The notes beneath the pieces are model-generated. The model made no database searches. It was not told where the DNA came from and worked only from the letters and a program-made list of their open reading frames with translations. A stretch of 64,000 bases of DNA from Nannochloropsis oceanica (taxonomy: Eukaryota; Sar; Eustigmatophyceae; Eustigmatales; Monodopsidaceae). A program made the position numbers and the translations under genes. This document shows, one piece after another, positions 1 through 9,512 of the stretch; the stretch's first letter is position 1; each line of letters starts with the position of its first letter. The stretch is from the NCBI GenBank assembly GCA_004519485.1, contig CP038112.1, forward strand, positions 310,001-374,000, given 5' to 3'.

Positions 1-1706
1 GGAGACAAAGATTGGGATGAGAGTGTCACAGGCCTTAGGCCTACATAGCGTTGTTCCCCGATTTCAGCCACGACCGCATCCTGCCCTTCGACTTCCTCCT
101 CCTCGTCCTCACCGTCGCTCCCATATCCTGCACCATTGCCCACCGCTATGCCAGCTGCGCGGCGCTCCGCTTTGCTGAGCGACCCAAGCGAACCCGGCTT
201 CAAGCAAGACGTCAAGCTCAACCGTCGTCCCTCCGCCTCTTTTTGCTCCTCGTCTAGTGCACCCTCTTCCTCGGTTCCCTCCCCGTCGGCTAGAAAGAGG
301 TCAAGCTCACTCTGCTCGTTAGGTTGAAATTTGAAGTCGTCCACGTCCGCCAGTGGTATTGGCGGCTGCTGCTGCTGCCGCTGCTGTGGCCGTGCAGACG
401 TCGATGCGGGACCTCCTCGAAGTATATTTTGATGCTTGGCTGTCCTGGGAAAGGACGTGGTATTGTTGTCGGTGGTGGTGATGGCTGAAAAGGAGGAGGA
501 GGAGGGGGAGGAGGAGGAGGAGGAGGAGGAAGAAGAAGAAGAAGAAGAAGAAGAAGAGAAAGGGGAAGTCTTGTGCTCTTCCACGCCACCACCGCCAATG
601 GAGCGTGTGATGAGCATCGGCGCCTTTATTGGCGCCTTGGCAACCTGCAGCTTTGCTTGTCTTTCTTCTTTATCATGCTGATGGTGGTGGTAGTGCTGCT
701 GCTGCTTCTTCCCCTGCCCAACTCCGCCCTCCTTTTCCTTCTTCCCAAAAGTGGCTATATATGCCCCCCAGGATTCACGCGTCATGGCATCTTCCACCTC
801 TCGCGTCGCCTCGCCCAGCTCCCGTCTCGTCTGTTCCATCTGTCGACGGAGCCCCTCTTCTTTCATGACGATAAAAGGGAGATTGATGTAAGCGTGGAGG
901 ATCGTCAGCCCGAAGCAGTTTTGCATCGAGCAGGCAAAAGAATGGCAGATCCGTCTCTTCGCTCGTTCCTCCCGGGCCATTGCCTGCAGTGTCTCCAGAT
1001 GCACGTGTACGGGCCGGTGTAGATTCGTAGATCGTCGTACCCTTTCTTGGGCTTCTGCGATATCTTGCTTGTCCTCACCGGCAGGTTGCAAGTCTCGAAA
1101 GTTGAGAAGAAGAAGAACAGGGATATGGGAGGGCACCTCGGCAAGCTGCTTTTGTATATAGCTCAAGGCCGTGGCCGAGAATGGATTGATGAGAAAGAGG
1201 CCGCCATGCGCGCCTTTCCACACATCCAAGATCGTGGCATCGAGGACGCCAAAAGAATGACTGCCCGAGCCACTAGCGCGGTGTATTTGAGCGGGGAGGT
1301 CTAGAGGAATGCCTGCGAGTGCGTCCGGCGCTACTCCGCCACCACCGCAGCTTCCCGTCTTGTCCCCATCACTGCTACCACGTCGACCTAAGCCCTTGTC
1401 CACCACGTCCCATACTTCCACTTTGACAATCTCGCCTTCTTCCTTGGCACTCCAGCTGATGGTGGCTGTCTGAATCTCGGGCGTCGGCTCGTACGACGAT
1501 GTGAAAGATTGGCCTTTGAGCCGGCTCAGCAAGGCACTTTTACCGCTCCCCCGCTCCCCTTTCAACACAAGCTTTAGATTGTGGGCAATGCCTTTGCCTA
1601 GCTTTTTTTGGAGGTCCCCATCCATCCGTCGGATTGCCTTTCTCCTTTCATCCTCGGTTGCAGCACTTGTAGAAGAAGTTCCAGCGAAGCTCACTTCGTT
1701 ACCCAT
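1..1706 (-). CDS. RABL6: RABL6/Parf-like GTPase, 3' end cut by window
   Basis: Rab-like protein 6 family, atypical small-GTPase-like proteins. The frame is open without a stop from ATG at 1706 to the left edge (568 codons), so the C-terminus lies outside the window. Residues 36-57 hold the family block LGKGIAHNLKLVLKG followed by the P-loop GERGSGKS; VKVEVWDVVDKG near residue 95 matches the RABL6 switch II region closely. ILDVW and NFRDL follow; the classical NKxD guanine motif is replaced by NFRD, as in RABL6. After the GTPase fold come MQNCFGLTILHAYINLPF, a helical segment, a Ser/Pro low-complexity stretch from a GGA/GAA repeat, and LADVDDFKFQPNEQSELDLF, which resembles the conserved C-terminal RABL6 segment. 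No intron is visible. Family assignment is firm; cellular role here is not known. Confidence 0.88.
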   Translation of the reverse strand, partial: MGNEVSFAGTSSTSAATEDERRKAIRRMDGDLQKKLGKGIAHNLKLVLKGERGSGKSALLSRLKGQSFTSSYEPTPEIQTATISWSAKEEGEIVKVEVWDVVDKGLGRRGSSDGDKTGSCGGGGVAPDALAGIPLDLPAQIHRASGSGSHSFGVLDATILDVWKGAHGGLFLINPFSATALSYIQKQLAEVPSHIPVLLLLNFRDLQPAGEDKQDIAEAQERVRRSTNLHRPVHVHLETLQAMAREERAKRRICHSFACSMQNCFGLTILHAYINLPFIVMKEEGLRRQMEQTRRELGEATREVEDAMTRESWGAYIATFGKKEKEGGVGQGKKQQQHYHHHQHDKEERQAKLQVAKAPIKAPMLITRSIGGGGVEEHKTSPFSSSSSSSSSSSSSSSSSPSSSSFSAITTTDNNTTSFPRTAKHQNILRGGPASTSARPQQRQQQQPPIPLADVDDFKFQPNEQSELDLFLADGEGTEEEGALDEEQKEAEGRRLSLTSCLKPGSLGSLSKAERRAAGIAVGNGAGYGSDGEDEEEEVEGQDAVVAEIGEQRYVGLRPVTLSSQSLS

Positions 1707-2558
1707 GATCGATGGCACGCTGCGTGGCTAGCCAGGCGCCGAAACTAGAACTTGTGCCGATTTCCGTGGCCTGTAGAGGGCGTATACGCGTTTTGATGTT
1801 GAGAAGGGAGTGATGCATAGTTGGTGTTACGGAAGAAAGTGATCAGCAGATGACGCAACTCACTTTCCAACAGCTATGAAGTCCGTTACGCAATAATGGT
1901 ATTTCTAGTGTTATCACCATCCAGCACACGCTACGAATCTGTAAACACAGGCCCGGGCCGAGTTAAGGGAGCTGCAATAGGCGAGGATTACATGTATAGA
2001 AATCAGTTCAAGCTTACCTCTGCTTACCAAAACATGTCTACTCCATCCTTTATCTCGAAACGTGCACAGGTCGTCCGTCCAAGCACCCCTGATCCGTGTG
2101 GCCTTCGCGGGTACCCAGCAGAAATATGAGCACCGGTGAGGTGCGTCCACCATCGGCAACCGCTTTAAAGGGCGATTTCTCCTTTCGCACGACGAGTAAT
2201 TTCAGCCGTCAGGTAAGAAGACGGGCATTTGAGACAAAGAAGGGGTAGAGGAGCGGGAGGAGCTTGTCGTGCATGGGGTGCCGAAAACCCAAAGTGGAGG
2301 AGGTGATAGGCACATAGAAATGATGCAATGCAGGCCAAGTGCATGTTCCGAAAACGACTCAATAATACATCGACAACGGTCTTCTCCGAGTCTATTTGCG
2401 TGGCGGTGACAGGCAACATAGAGACAGCGCTAGCGCAGTCATCATGAGTATGGCCGATGAAATCTATAAAGCCCAACGCATTTCCTTAATCATTCCATCC
2501 TTCACAATACATACAGAGCTCGAGAAACGTCGGCAGCAACAGTTCTCGGCCAGCGCCA
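1707..2558. other. Intergenic, no gene recognised
   Basis: This lies between the start of the RABL6-like gene and the first coding exon of the DUF1275 gene, so it should hold both promoters. Short open frames exist (for example 2165-2476 on the minus strand), but none has a recognisable domain or supporting splice sites. No repeat stood out. Confidence 0.5.
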
Positions 2559-4819
2559 ATGCTGGGAAACTTGCGTCGCAGCCAATTTAATGTTTGTAAT
2601 CGGCGCCTGGTGTCCAAGCGTCCCATCCAAGAACGAGAAGACTTTCACATCATGCTTTTTGCTTCTTTCTGCTTAATGTACGTCGAAAGACTGGTGGTGT
2701 CTCCACATCCACTTTGCTTTCATCCTTTAAGATATCTTTCTTTCATGTGTTTCTAACGTCAGATGGGGAATATACATTTAAGACGAAGGGACGTAATTAT
2801 GCACTTTTTGGATCAAAGAACTCATAACCTCATAATACGCGCATGATGATAGGATTAACAGCGGAATGATCAATGTCATTTGCTTGAGCTCCTATTTGAG
2901 TATACCGACAGCACATGTCACGGGATTGATTGCACGGTCCTCTTCAGCAATCGCGGACGGAGATTGGGATTATCTATTCCTTCCCGGAACTGTATTTTCC
3001 TGCTTTTTGCTAGGCTCCATAGTGGGCGGCCTGAGTATTTCACACGCCAGCTTTTACCTCGGTAAGTGCCTACGGAAAACGATTGATGGGTGAGTCGGGT
3101 GGTGATTAGGGATCGATAGATTAACTAAATGACTGATTATGGCATTTGATCAGCATCCTTTCCACCTGAGGGTAGATTAGAAGCTCGCGTGCGTAACATT
3201 GCTCCACCGTTTTTCAACTGAAGACTTATCTCTCTCCGCTTCCATTGCTCTCTTCCTTTATCCCCCTCTCTCTCTTCCCCCCCGAACAGGGCGTTCCTAC
3301 GGGCGCGCCTTACTTATCGTCGCCTCCCTGTTCGTTTCTGCTCTGGCTGTCAACCATGTCCACGGTGTACAGCACTACTACATTTATGTTTGCGCAGTTG
3401 CGATGGGCCTGCAAAATTCACTTACCAGTAAATACAGCGGGAACACGTTGCGGACCACGCATGCTACGGGGGCCACCACTGACCTGGGCATCGCCATCGG
3501 TCACTTTATCAAAGGTCGGAGAGAGGACACCTGGAAAATGTACGTGAGCGCTAAGGCCTAAAGTACGTGTTGTTGGATTCTCCTCGTTATTTACTCCCGC
3601 CATCCTTTCCTCCTTCCCTCTCTCCCTCATCTCTCTCAGTAAGTTACACGGCACGGCTATTTTGGGCTTCTTGATTGGGGGTATCGTGGGGAGGTTTGCT
3701 TACATACGCTATCAGGAGCTGGCGCTTGTGTTCAATGTGGTCATATTAACTGTGTTAGGTTGTGCTCACTTACTCTGGTTGTCCCGTCGGGAGCAACTCT
3801 CGCTTTGGAAGCTCATCAAGAGGCGGACCGACGTAAAAGTTCACCATTCCTACTCCGACCCCCAATACACCACGCCACCGCCGTCTTCTACTGCTGCTGC
3901 CACTGCCCTTGTACATGCCGACAGCGGCTCAATAATACGCCCTCCCCATCCCCTTCCCCTTTCCAGTCTGGCTTCTGGGGTTTCCTCCTCCGGATCCTTT
4001 CGAACCGTGAGTGTCATGGCGTTGCAGCGAGTCGACAGCGGTGGCGGCAGCAGGCGAAGCCTGCCACTGGGCCACCAGAACTCCTCCTCATCTACGCGCA
4101 AGGGCATGGGTAGTACAAGTAAATTGCGCCCGCCTGGGAGTGCGCCTATCTCTACCCACTCATCACTTTCGGTGGCGTCGTCCTCCTTATCTGAAATCGG
4201 CCGGCTACCGTCCCTGCGCAATACAGCTACTCCAGATACTACCCACAGCCACGGTAGCAGTAGTAGTAGTAGTAATAGTAATAGTAGTAGTAGTAGTAGT
4301 AATATTAGTAGTAATGGTAATGGTGGTGGTAGTAGTAGTAGTAGTAGTAGCAGTAATTGCAGTAATTGCAGCAGCAGCGGCAGCAGCGACAGTAGCAGTC
4401 CTCCCTTTCACCCCAACAACGCACAGACTAAGCAGATTTCTCACCCTGTCCCACCTCCACCGACTGCAAGCGGAGAGCCCACCAGCTCTATCAACCTACT
4501 CGATGGTATGTATGCTGGTGCCTCTTCTCAGATGATATCGTTCCGTGGCTTGCCCTCGGTGAATGAGGAAATTTCGCAGCGATTGGTGATGGTGGAGGTA
4601 GAGGTGGTTGAGGAGGATGAGGATGCCTTGCTCGCTTGTGGGGGGGACGTGGACGAGTACAGTGTTGGTGATGTAGCTGGAGAGGCAAGTGGGGACGAGT
4701 TTGATTATTTGAGGGACATGGCCTATGGAAATTTGGTGGAGGTCGTCGTGGAAGAAGGGGAGGAGGAGGAGGAGGAGGAGGAGGAGGGGCGATCGGCTGC
4801 GGTGCAACGGCGGGAGTGA
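2559..4819 (+). CDS. DUF1275 (YoaK-family) membrane protein with long low-complexity tail
   Basis: Four exons: 2559-2677, 2853-3061, 3290-3539, 3640-4819. The phases agree throughout and the total is 585 codons plus stop. The exon 1/2 junction rebuilds CLMINSGMINVICLSSY, and exon 2 has the family AHVTG motif (usually SHVTGN). Exon 3 holds the second hallmark, MGLQNSLTSKYSGNTLRTTH followed by ATGATTDLGI, and exon 4 begins KLHGTAILGFLIGGIVG. Five or six membrane segments are expected in the first ~215 residues. YoaK proteins are usually about 220 residues; here some 370 extra residues follow, with poly-Ser from an AGT repeat, acidic segments and a poly-Glu end. The function of the family is unsettled. 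The start at 2559 is the first ATG in the exon 1 frame; an upstream exon is possible. Confidence 0.8.
4249..4396 (+). repeat. Imperfect AGT/AGC trinucleotide repeat (poly-Ser)
   Basis: An interrupted AGT/AAT/GGT/AGC repeat within the DUF1275 gene tail. In frame it encodes Ser runs broken by Asn and Gly. Confidence 0.85.
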
Positions 4820-5228
4820 GGAGAGAACGAGAATGGGGAGAACGGTTATAATTTAATGTAGGATTTAATTTTCTTTTTTCTTTTTTTTGGGTCGATGACA
4901 AATATAGGAAGACATGGAAAACATTGTAGTTTATTCTCGCCTTATATTTCTTATACTATCAACCAATGAAGACGTATGAGTTCCTTATTTTTGACATGAT
5001 ATGGCCGTATGAATCAAGAACAGCAAAGAATATGTCGAGATTCAAGCGCAACTCAGCACACAAAGTGAAAGGAAAAGCATAAGCGAACGACTCACTCTCA
5101 TAAATTGCACTGTTGTCGTGACTTTTTTTTTTGGTAATGGCAAATATAATACATTATCTCTCAAAGTCAATGAACCCAACCCCCCCCGTTTCTCTCCCTG
5201 ATCAAAGCAATATTGATAACATTTCTCC
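4820..5228. other. Convergent 3' intergenic region
   Basis: A/T-richer sequence between two convergent genes (DUF1275 + and DUF3598-like -). It presumably carries both polyadenylation regions. No gene or repeat was seen. Confidence 0.5.
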
Positions 5229-6720
5229 TCACGGTTCGTCCGCTCCCGCCACTTCTCCCCCTACAACTCCGGCTGTCTCCAAACCCTCGGCCGCCTCCTT
5301 CTCCTCAAGCTTGAATTTCATCGAGTCCTCCGTACCGATTTGCGTCACCTCTAACGACCCCAACGTCCCATCAGGTAAGTCAAAGAGTCGATCCGCTTGA
5401 AACCTCATATAGCCCGCGGTCCAGTCCACAATCACCGCCCCTTTCTCTCCCCGCGGCAGCAGGGGCGGGAATGCGAGGCTCAAGCCTCCATGCAGCGACA
5501 ACTCCCACGACCCCGGCATCCGCGCACTACTATCGTAGATGCCCCGTCCACTCGAACCAAACAACTCAGGCTCCTCCGCCGTCGGTCCTTGCATGCCCAG
5601 CCTTTCCTTTTTCACCACCACCTTGTGCGCCTCGAAGGCCTCCGTTGACCCCTTACTCTCGTACACAAACGACACCCGCGTCCTATAGTTCCCCTGCCGA
5701 ATCCAAGTCTCCGCTTCGAAGACCTCCTCTCCCTCCCTCCCTCCCTCCTTCGCCTGGACCGAGGAGCGAGAGAAGACATTATCCGCTGCCATCGATCCGA
5801 CTCCTCCCCTGAACATGGCCGGTACCATCGTGTGCTCTGCCACCACCACCGGCTCCAAGGGCCCGCCGTCCGCGGCATGCAATAGTGTTAGATCTCGCCA
5901 CGACACAGTGCGGGCCTCGTTGTCCCCTACGCACTCTTGCCGGCCCTTATAGATGTTCGTCATGCGGAGGACAGTGTCGCCATTGGCGCCTCCGTTTGGG
6001 ACAGGGGTGTACTCGCTCCAGACCCCCGACCAGGTACCGGTTTGGGCCTTGAGGAAGAGATTGAGCTGCCATTGGTCTTGGGAGTTTTGCATGTCTGCGC
6101 GATATTTTGCAAGGAGCTCGTCGTCGGCCATGTATTCTATTTCCTATTGATTGTCGGGGGACGTGAAGAATGTGAGGGAAGATGCATGAGAAAGTGCAAG
6201 CGAGTATCAAGTGGCCAGGTTCAGGTTAAGGGAGAGGTCCCCCTTTAAGCCTCTTTTCACGTTCAACCTTTCCCCCTTTCCCCTCCGACTATTCATCTTG
6301 ATACCCTCATGTGCAGTTCTTCCGCTACCTCATCTTCCCTCTCCCCCCTCAACATCCCGTGTCCCCTCCCCCTTTCCCTCCCTCACGTACAGCTTGTTGG
6401 TCAGGGAACTCCGATTCATACTCATACTCGGACTCCCCACCCAAGGGCATGGGTGGCATACCGTCACTTCCGTCGGGAGCAATGCTCTGGCGGACCACTA
6501 CGTGCTTCCGTTCGGGTACGAACACGGAGACGACGGAGGCAGAGGGAGGGGGAGAGGAAGTCAAGACAGAGCGGCCCGTCGGCGCGGCAGGGGGCTGCAC
6601 CAAAAAGCTCAACACGGGTATGGGGATCAGCTGCAGTACTGCCACCAGAAAAATTTTCAGGGCCGAGCCCTGGCTTTGCAATGGATGCACCATTGTTGCC
6701 TGCGCAGGAGACTGTGGCAT
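5229..6720 (-). CDS. Plastid-targeted DUF3598-like protein
   Basis: Two exons on the minus strand: 6391-6720 and 5229-6143. The junction is phase 0 (donor GTACGT, acceptor AATAG) and gives 414 residues. The N-terminus has a hydrophobic signal segment (LKIFLVAVLQLIPIPVLS) followed by FLVQP; Phe right after the predicted cleavage site is the heterokont plastid-import signature. The mature part has SQDQWQLNLFLKAQTGTWSG and, near the end, SWELSLHGGLSLAFPP and VDWTAGYMRFQADRLFDLPD. These resemble the two beta-barrel halves of DUF3598 proteins found in cyanobacteria and plastids, whose function is unknown. The domain call was made by eye. First ATG at 6720; an internal ATG at 6693 would also leave the signal intact. 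Confidence 0.6.
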
Positions 6721-7036
6721 GATTGAGCAGGAGGTCACAATTCGATCAGTTCAGTCCTCACCCACAGCTGGCTAGTGCGGCAGGCACACCGAAACCCAAG
6801 AAGAAAACAATATGCAATACAACACATCAAGAACAGGATGGATGAGAGGCCACCAGAAAACACTTGCTTCGTGAGACTGAGAAAGTTCTTGCCTCGACTG
6901 CATCATCCGAGGAGTCCTGCTCTCAAAGAGTCTCTGACGGTCATGCTCTGCTTTCTTCCTTTCACTTTTTTCTTCTACACCCTATTTACTGTACCCTTTT
7001 CCTCACACACAGAAGCATGCGGAGGCCACAACGACC
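6721..7036. promoter_or_regulatory. Shared divergent promoter region
   Basis: 316 bp separate the start codons of the DUF3598-like gene (-) and ERCC8 (+), so both promoters must lie here. A pyrimidine-rich stretch ending CACACACAG at about 7012 could be a 5'-UTR intron acceptor for ERCC8. No defined motif was identified. Confidence 0.4.
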
Positions 7037-8705
7037 ATGATGGAAAGGCTTCTCGCCCATCGGGCCGAGGGGCGCCTCCGCCCACCCGCGTTCGAGGCTG
7101 GCGTACATGCCCGCCGCCTCCGACACGTCTCGCCCAGTGCCCGCGTGGAGATCAAGAATGGCCAACGTGGACCGGTGAATCACCTGGACTTAGACCCGTA
7201 CGAGGATCGCTTCCTGCTTGTAGCGGCGGGCGATGCCACGGTGGGACTGTATGACCTGGGTGCCACGGAGCGGGTGCCGCAAGACGACGACGATGGCGCG
7301 AGTACAGGGCCTCTGCTGCGCGTGCGAAGCTTGCAAGTTACTCCCAGGGCCAGCGTGCTGGGGGCAGGCGGCACAAGGCATAACACGAGCGACACCGCCG
7401 CAGGGGTGGCGGCAAGCATGGCATTGGCAGCACGGGGACCTCCGCCGACTGAGGGACACCGGTACAGCGTGACAAGCGTGCAATGGTATCCGTTGGACAC
7501 TGGTTTGTTTGTGTCGGGCAGCACGGACGGCACGGTGCGAGTCTGGGATACAAACGTCTTTGCCAATGCCGGCACATTTGATTTAGGCAGCAATGTACAT
7601 GCCTTGGCTTTGTCGGCTGCTATGCGGACGCATTCGTTGGTGGCGGTAGGGACGGATGATCGTCGTGTCCGTTTGTGCGATCTCAAGTCGGGAGGGAGCA
7701 GCCATTTGCTAACGGGCCACGCGGAGGCCGTCACGACAGTCGCCTGGTCCCCTACGCAAGAGCACCTCCTAGCCACAGTACGTCCCCAAAAGTAATTGTT
7801 TTGCTTCAATGTAAAACCAACAGCTATTTAAACCAAGACTCTTTCTTTCCCTACGCTTCCTCTATCAGGGCTCGCGCGACTCAACCGTCCGCCTCTGGGA
7901 CGTGCGTCGCTCCGGCACCTCTGCATGTGTCATGACCTTGGATCAATACACCGACCACCGGGGACACGCTCCCGGCATGATGGGGGGGGCTACAGAGCTG
8001 GCCAAGGCACACAACGGGTGGATTGTCTCGGTCGAGTTTACCCCTAATGGGTGTTATCTACTGAGTGCTGGTACCGATAAACGCTTGCGACTTTGGAATG
8101 CCTACACGGGAGATAATACGTTGGTAAACTACGCGGGGACGCATAACGACAAAGCGTGTGGATGGAAGGTCAAGGCCATCCAGACAGGGAGCAAGGGAGG
8201 GGATGAGCTTCGCAGTGGTGGCGGGACCATGGTTGTGTATCCGAATGGGGCCTCGGGTGAAGTGTTACTGTACCCGCTGATGCCACAAAATAGGCACCGT
8301 CGTCGTCGGAAAGGAGCAGGGACGATTGGATCAGTGGGTCGACCGGTGCACAGCTTGCGGGGACATCTGGACGCCGTGCAGTCGGTGGTGCATCGGCGGG
8401 ATGCCGAGCAGATAATCACCGGGGGGGCTGACAGTCTCTTGTTGGTTTTTGATTGCTCCCGGCACGATATCCAAAATAGCCAGTGCTTGGATGACGAGGA
8501 AGGAGATAAATCGCCTAAGGATGGCTTTGGACGGAAGCGGACGGCGGGGGCAGCAGCGGATGACTGGAGTAGCGATGAAGAAGAAGGGGGAGGAGGAGGA
8601 GAGGGTGGAGGGGGAGGCAATAGCGAAGGGGGTTTTGTTCCTCCTATTCTACGAGTGGTCGAGGGCGATGACAGTCGGAGAGCCTCGCGGCGAAGGGAAT
8701 GTTGA
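7037..8705 (+). CDS. ERCC8: DNA excision repair protein ERCC8/CSA (WD40)
   Basis: The CSA substrate receptor of the CUL4-DDB1 ubiquitin ligase, acting in transcription-coupled repair in the nucleus. Exons 7037-7777 and 7869-8705 join in phase 0 (LAT / GSRDSTVRLWDVRR), giving 525 residues against about 396 in human. Diagnostic stretches are NHLDLDPYEDRFLL, HRYSVTSVQWYPLDTG, VAVGTDDRRVRLCDLKSG, LLTGHAEAVTTVAWSP, MTLDQY, AHNGWIVSVEFTPNGCYLLS and GDNTLVNY, all at the positions expected for CSA. The tail DDWSSDEEEG matches the human C-terminal motif DAWSSSDEEG. Extra length comes from insertions between blades and an acidic Gly-rich tail. Assignment is very strong. Confidence 0.95.
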
Positions 8706-9113
8706 GATTGTAAAAAAAAAAATCATATACGAAGACCGCCTGTACAAAAAATGAAAGATTACGAGAAGAAAATGTGCTGCTATCCCCATTCCGGTTTGGA
8801 TGTTTCTATCTGGCGCAGAAAGGCAAAAAAAAATGGAAAACATTTGTACCAGTAATGTGTACAAACAATTATAAATGAGTAGGTAACAAGAATAAATGAC
8901 GAGACTTATCCATTGGAATGAATCACCGGATCTGTAGCCCTCCCTCCCTTTTTCTTTTAAGGCATCATCCATACTCTCATGTCCAGGATATTCAACTTTA
9001 AAGAGAGCAAAAAGGATGTCAGAGTATGGGAGCCATTGACAATGCTCTCGTGGAGGGCTCCGATGAGCTCCTGGCTCGCTCGTCCATGTATGCCAGCAGG
9101 CTATGTCTTCGAT

Positions 9114-9167
9114 GCTTGGTAGTGGTGGGAAGGCATCCCAGCTTGGTAGTGGTGGGAAGGCATCCCA
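9114..9167. repeat. Perfect 27-bp tandem duplication (2 copies)
   Basis: Copies at 9114-9140 and 9141-9167 are identical; the unit starts GCTTGGTAGTGG. Identity suggests a recent duplication. Confidence 0.95.
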
Positions 9168-9260
9168 GAAGAATGAATCGAGCAAGAGAGACGAAGAGAG
9201 AAGCTATTTGTCGGGATGGCTCGGGTGTGCACGCGAGATATCACGAATTTACAGAAGCTC

Positions 9261-9325
9261 AAGAAAAAGAAAAGAAGTTTCTTTGAAAGAAAGAAAAAGA
9301 AAGAAAGAAAAAGAAAGAAAGAAAA
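9261..9325 (+). repeat. GAAA-type purine microsatellite
   Basis: About 65 bp of imperfect AAGA/GAAA repeat, almost pure purine on the plus strand, about 190 bp upstream of the TON2-like start codon. Confidence 0.9.
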
Positions 9326-9512
9326 CTAGCCGTGGCCAACGCGCGACGTTGGGCCAACGTCGAGCACGGCTTGAGGTTGTCTTGGCGATAACTCGGCTTC
9401 TTTTCCCGTTGCCCCTTGCGCCCATGTCCCCCTCCAGTACATGCACATGCACGCATATAAAAAGAGAACGCTCACGTTGTTCCAAACACTGTTAACGCAC
9501 TCACAGAGGGGC

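Larger units (their letters stand above)
8706..9512. other. Intergenic with tandem and GAAA repeats
   Basis: 807 bp between ERCC8 and the TON2-like gene. It holds a perfect 27-bp tandem duplication and a purine-rich GAAA tract (listed separately). The promoter of the downstream gene should lie near its right end. No coding evidence. Confidence 0.5.

Noticed and set aside
900-1320. Apparent frameshifts in the RABL6-like gene
   Set aside because: Careful rereading of the bases showed one continuous frame; the shifts came from miscopied bases.
2165-2476. Minus-strand frame of 103 codons between RABL6 and the DUF1275 gene
   Set aside because: No recognisable feature, and it lies where promoters are expected.
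5397-6248. Plus-strand open frames opposite the DUF3598-like gene
   Set aside because: They are shadows of the minus-strand gene, which has the signal peptide, splice junction and domain likeness.
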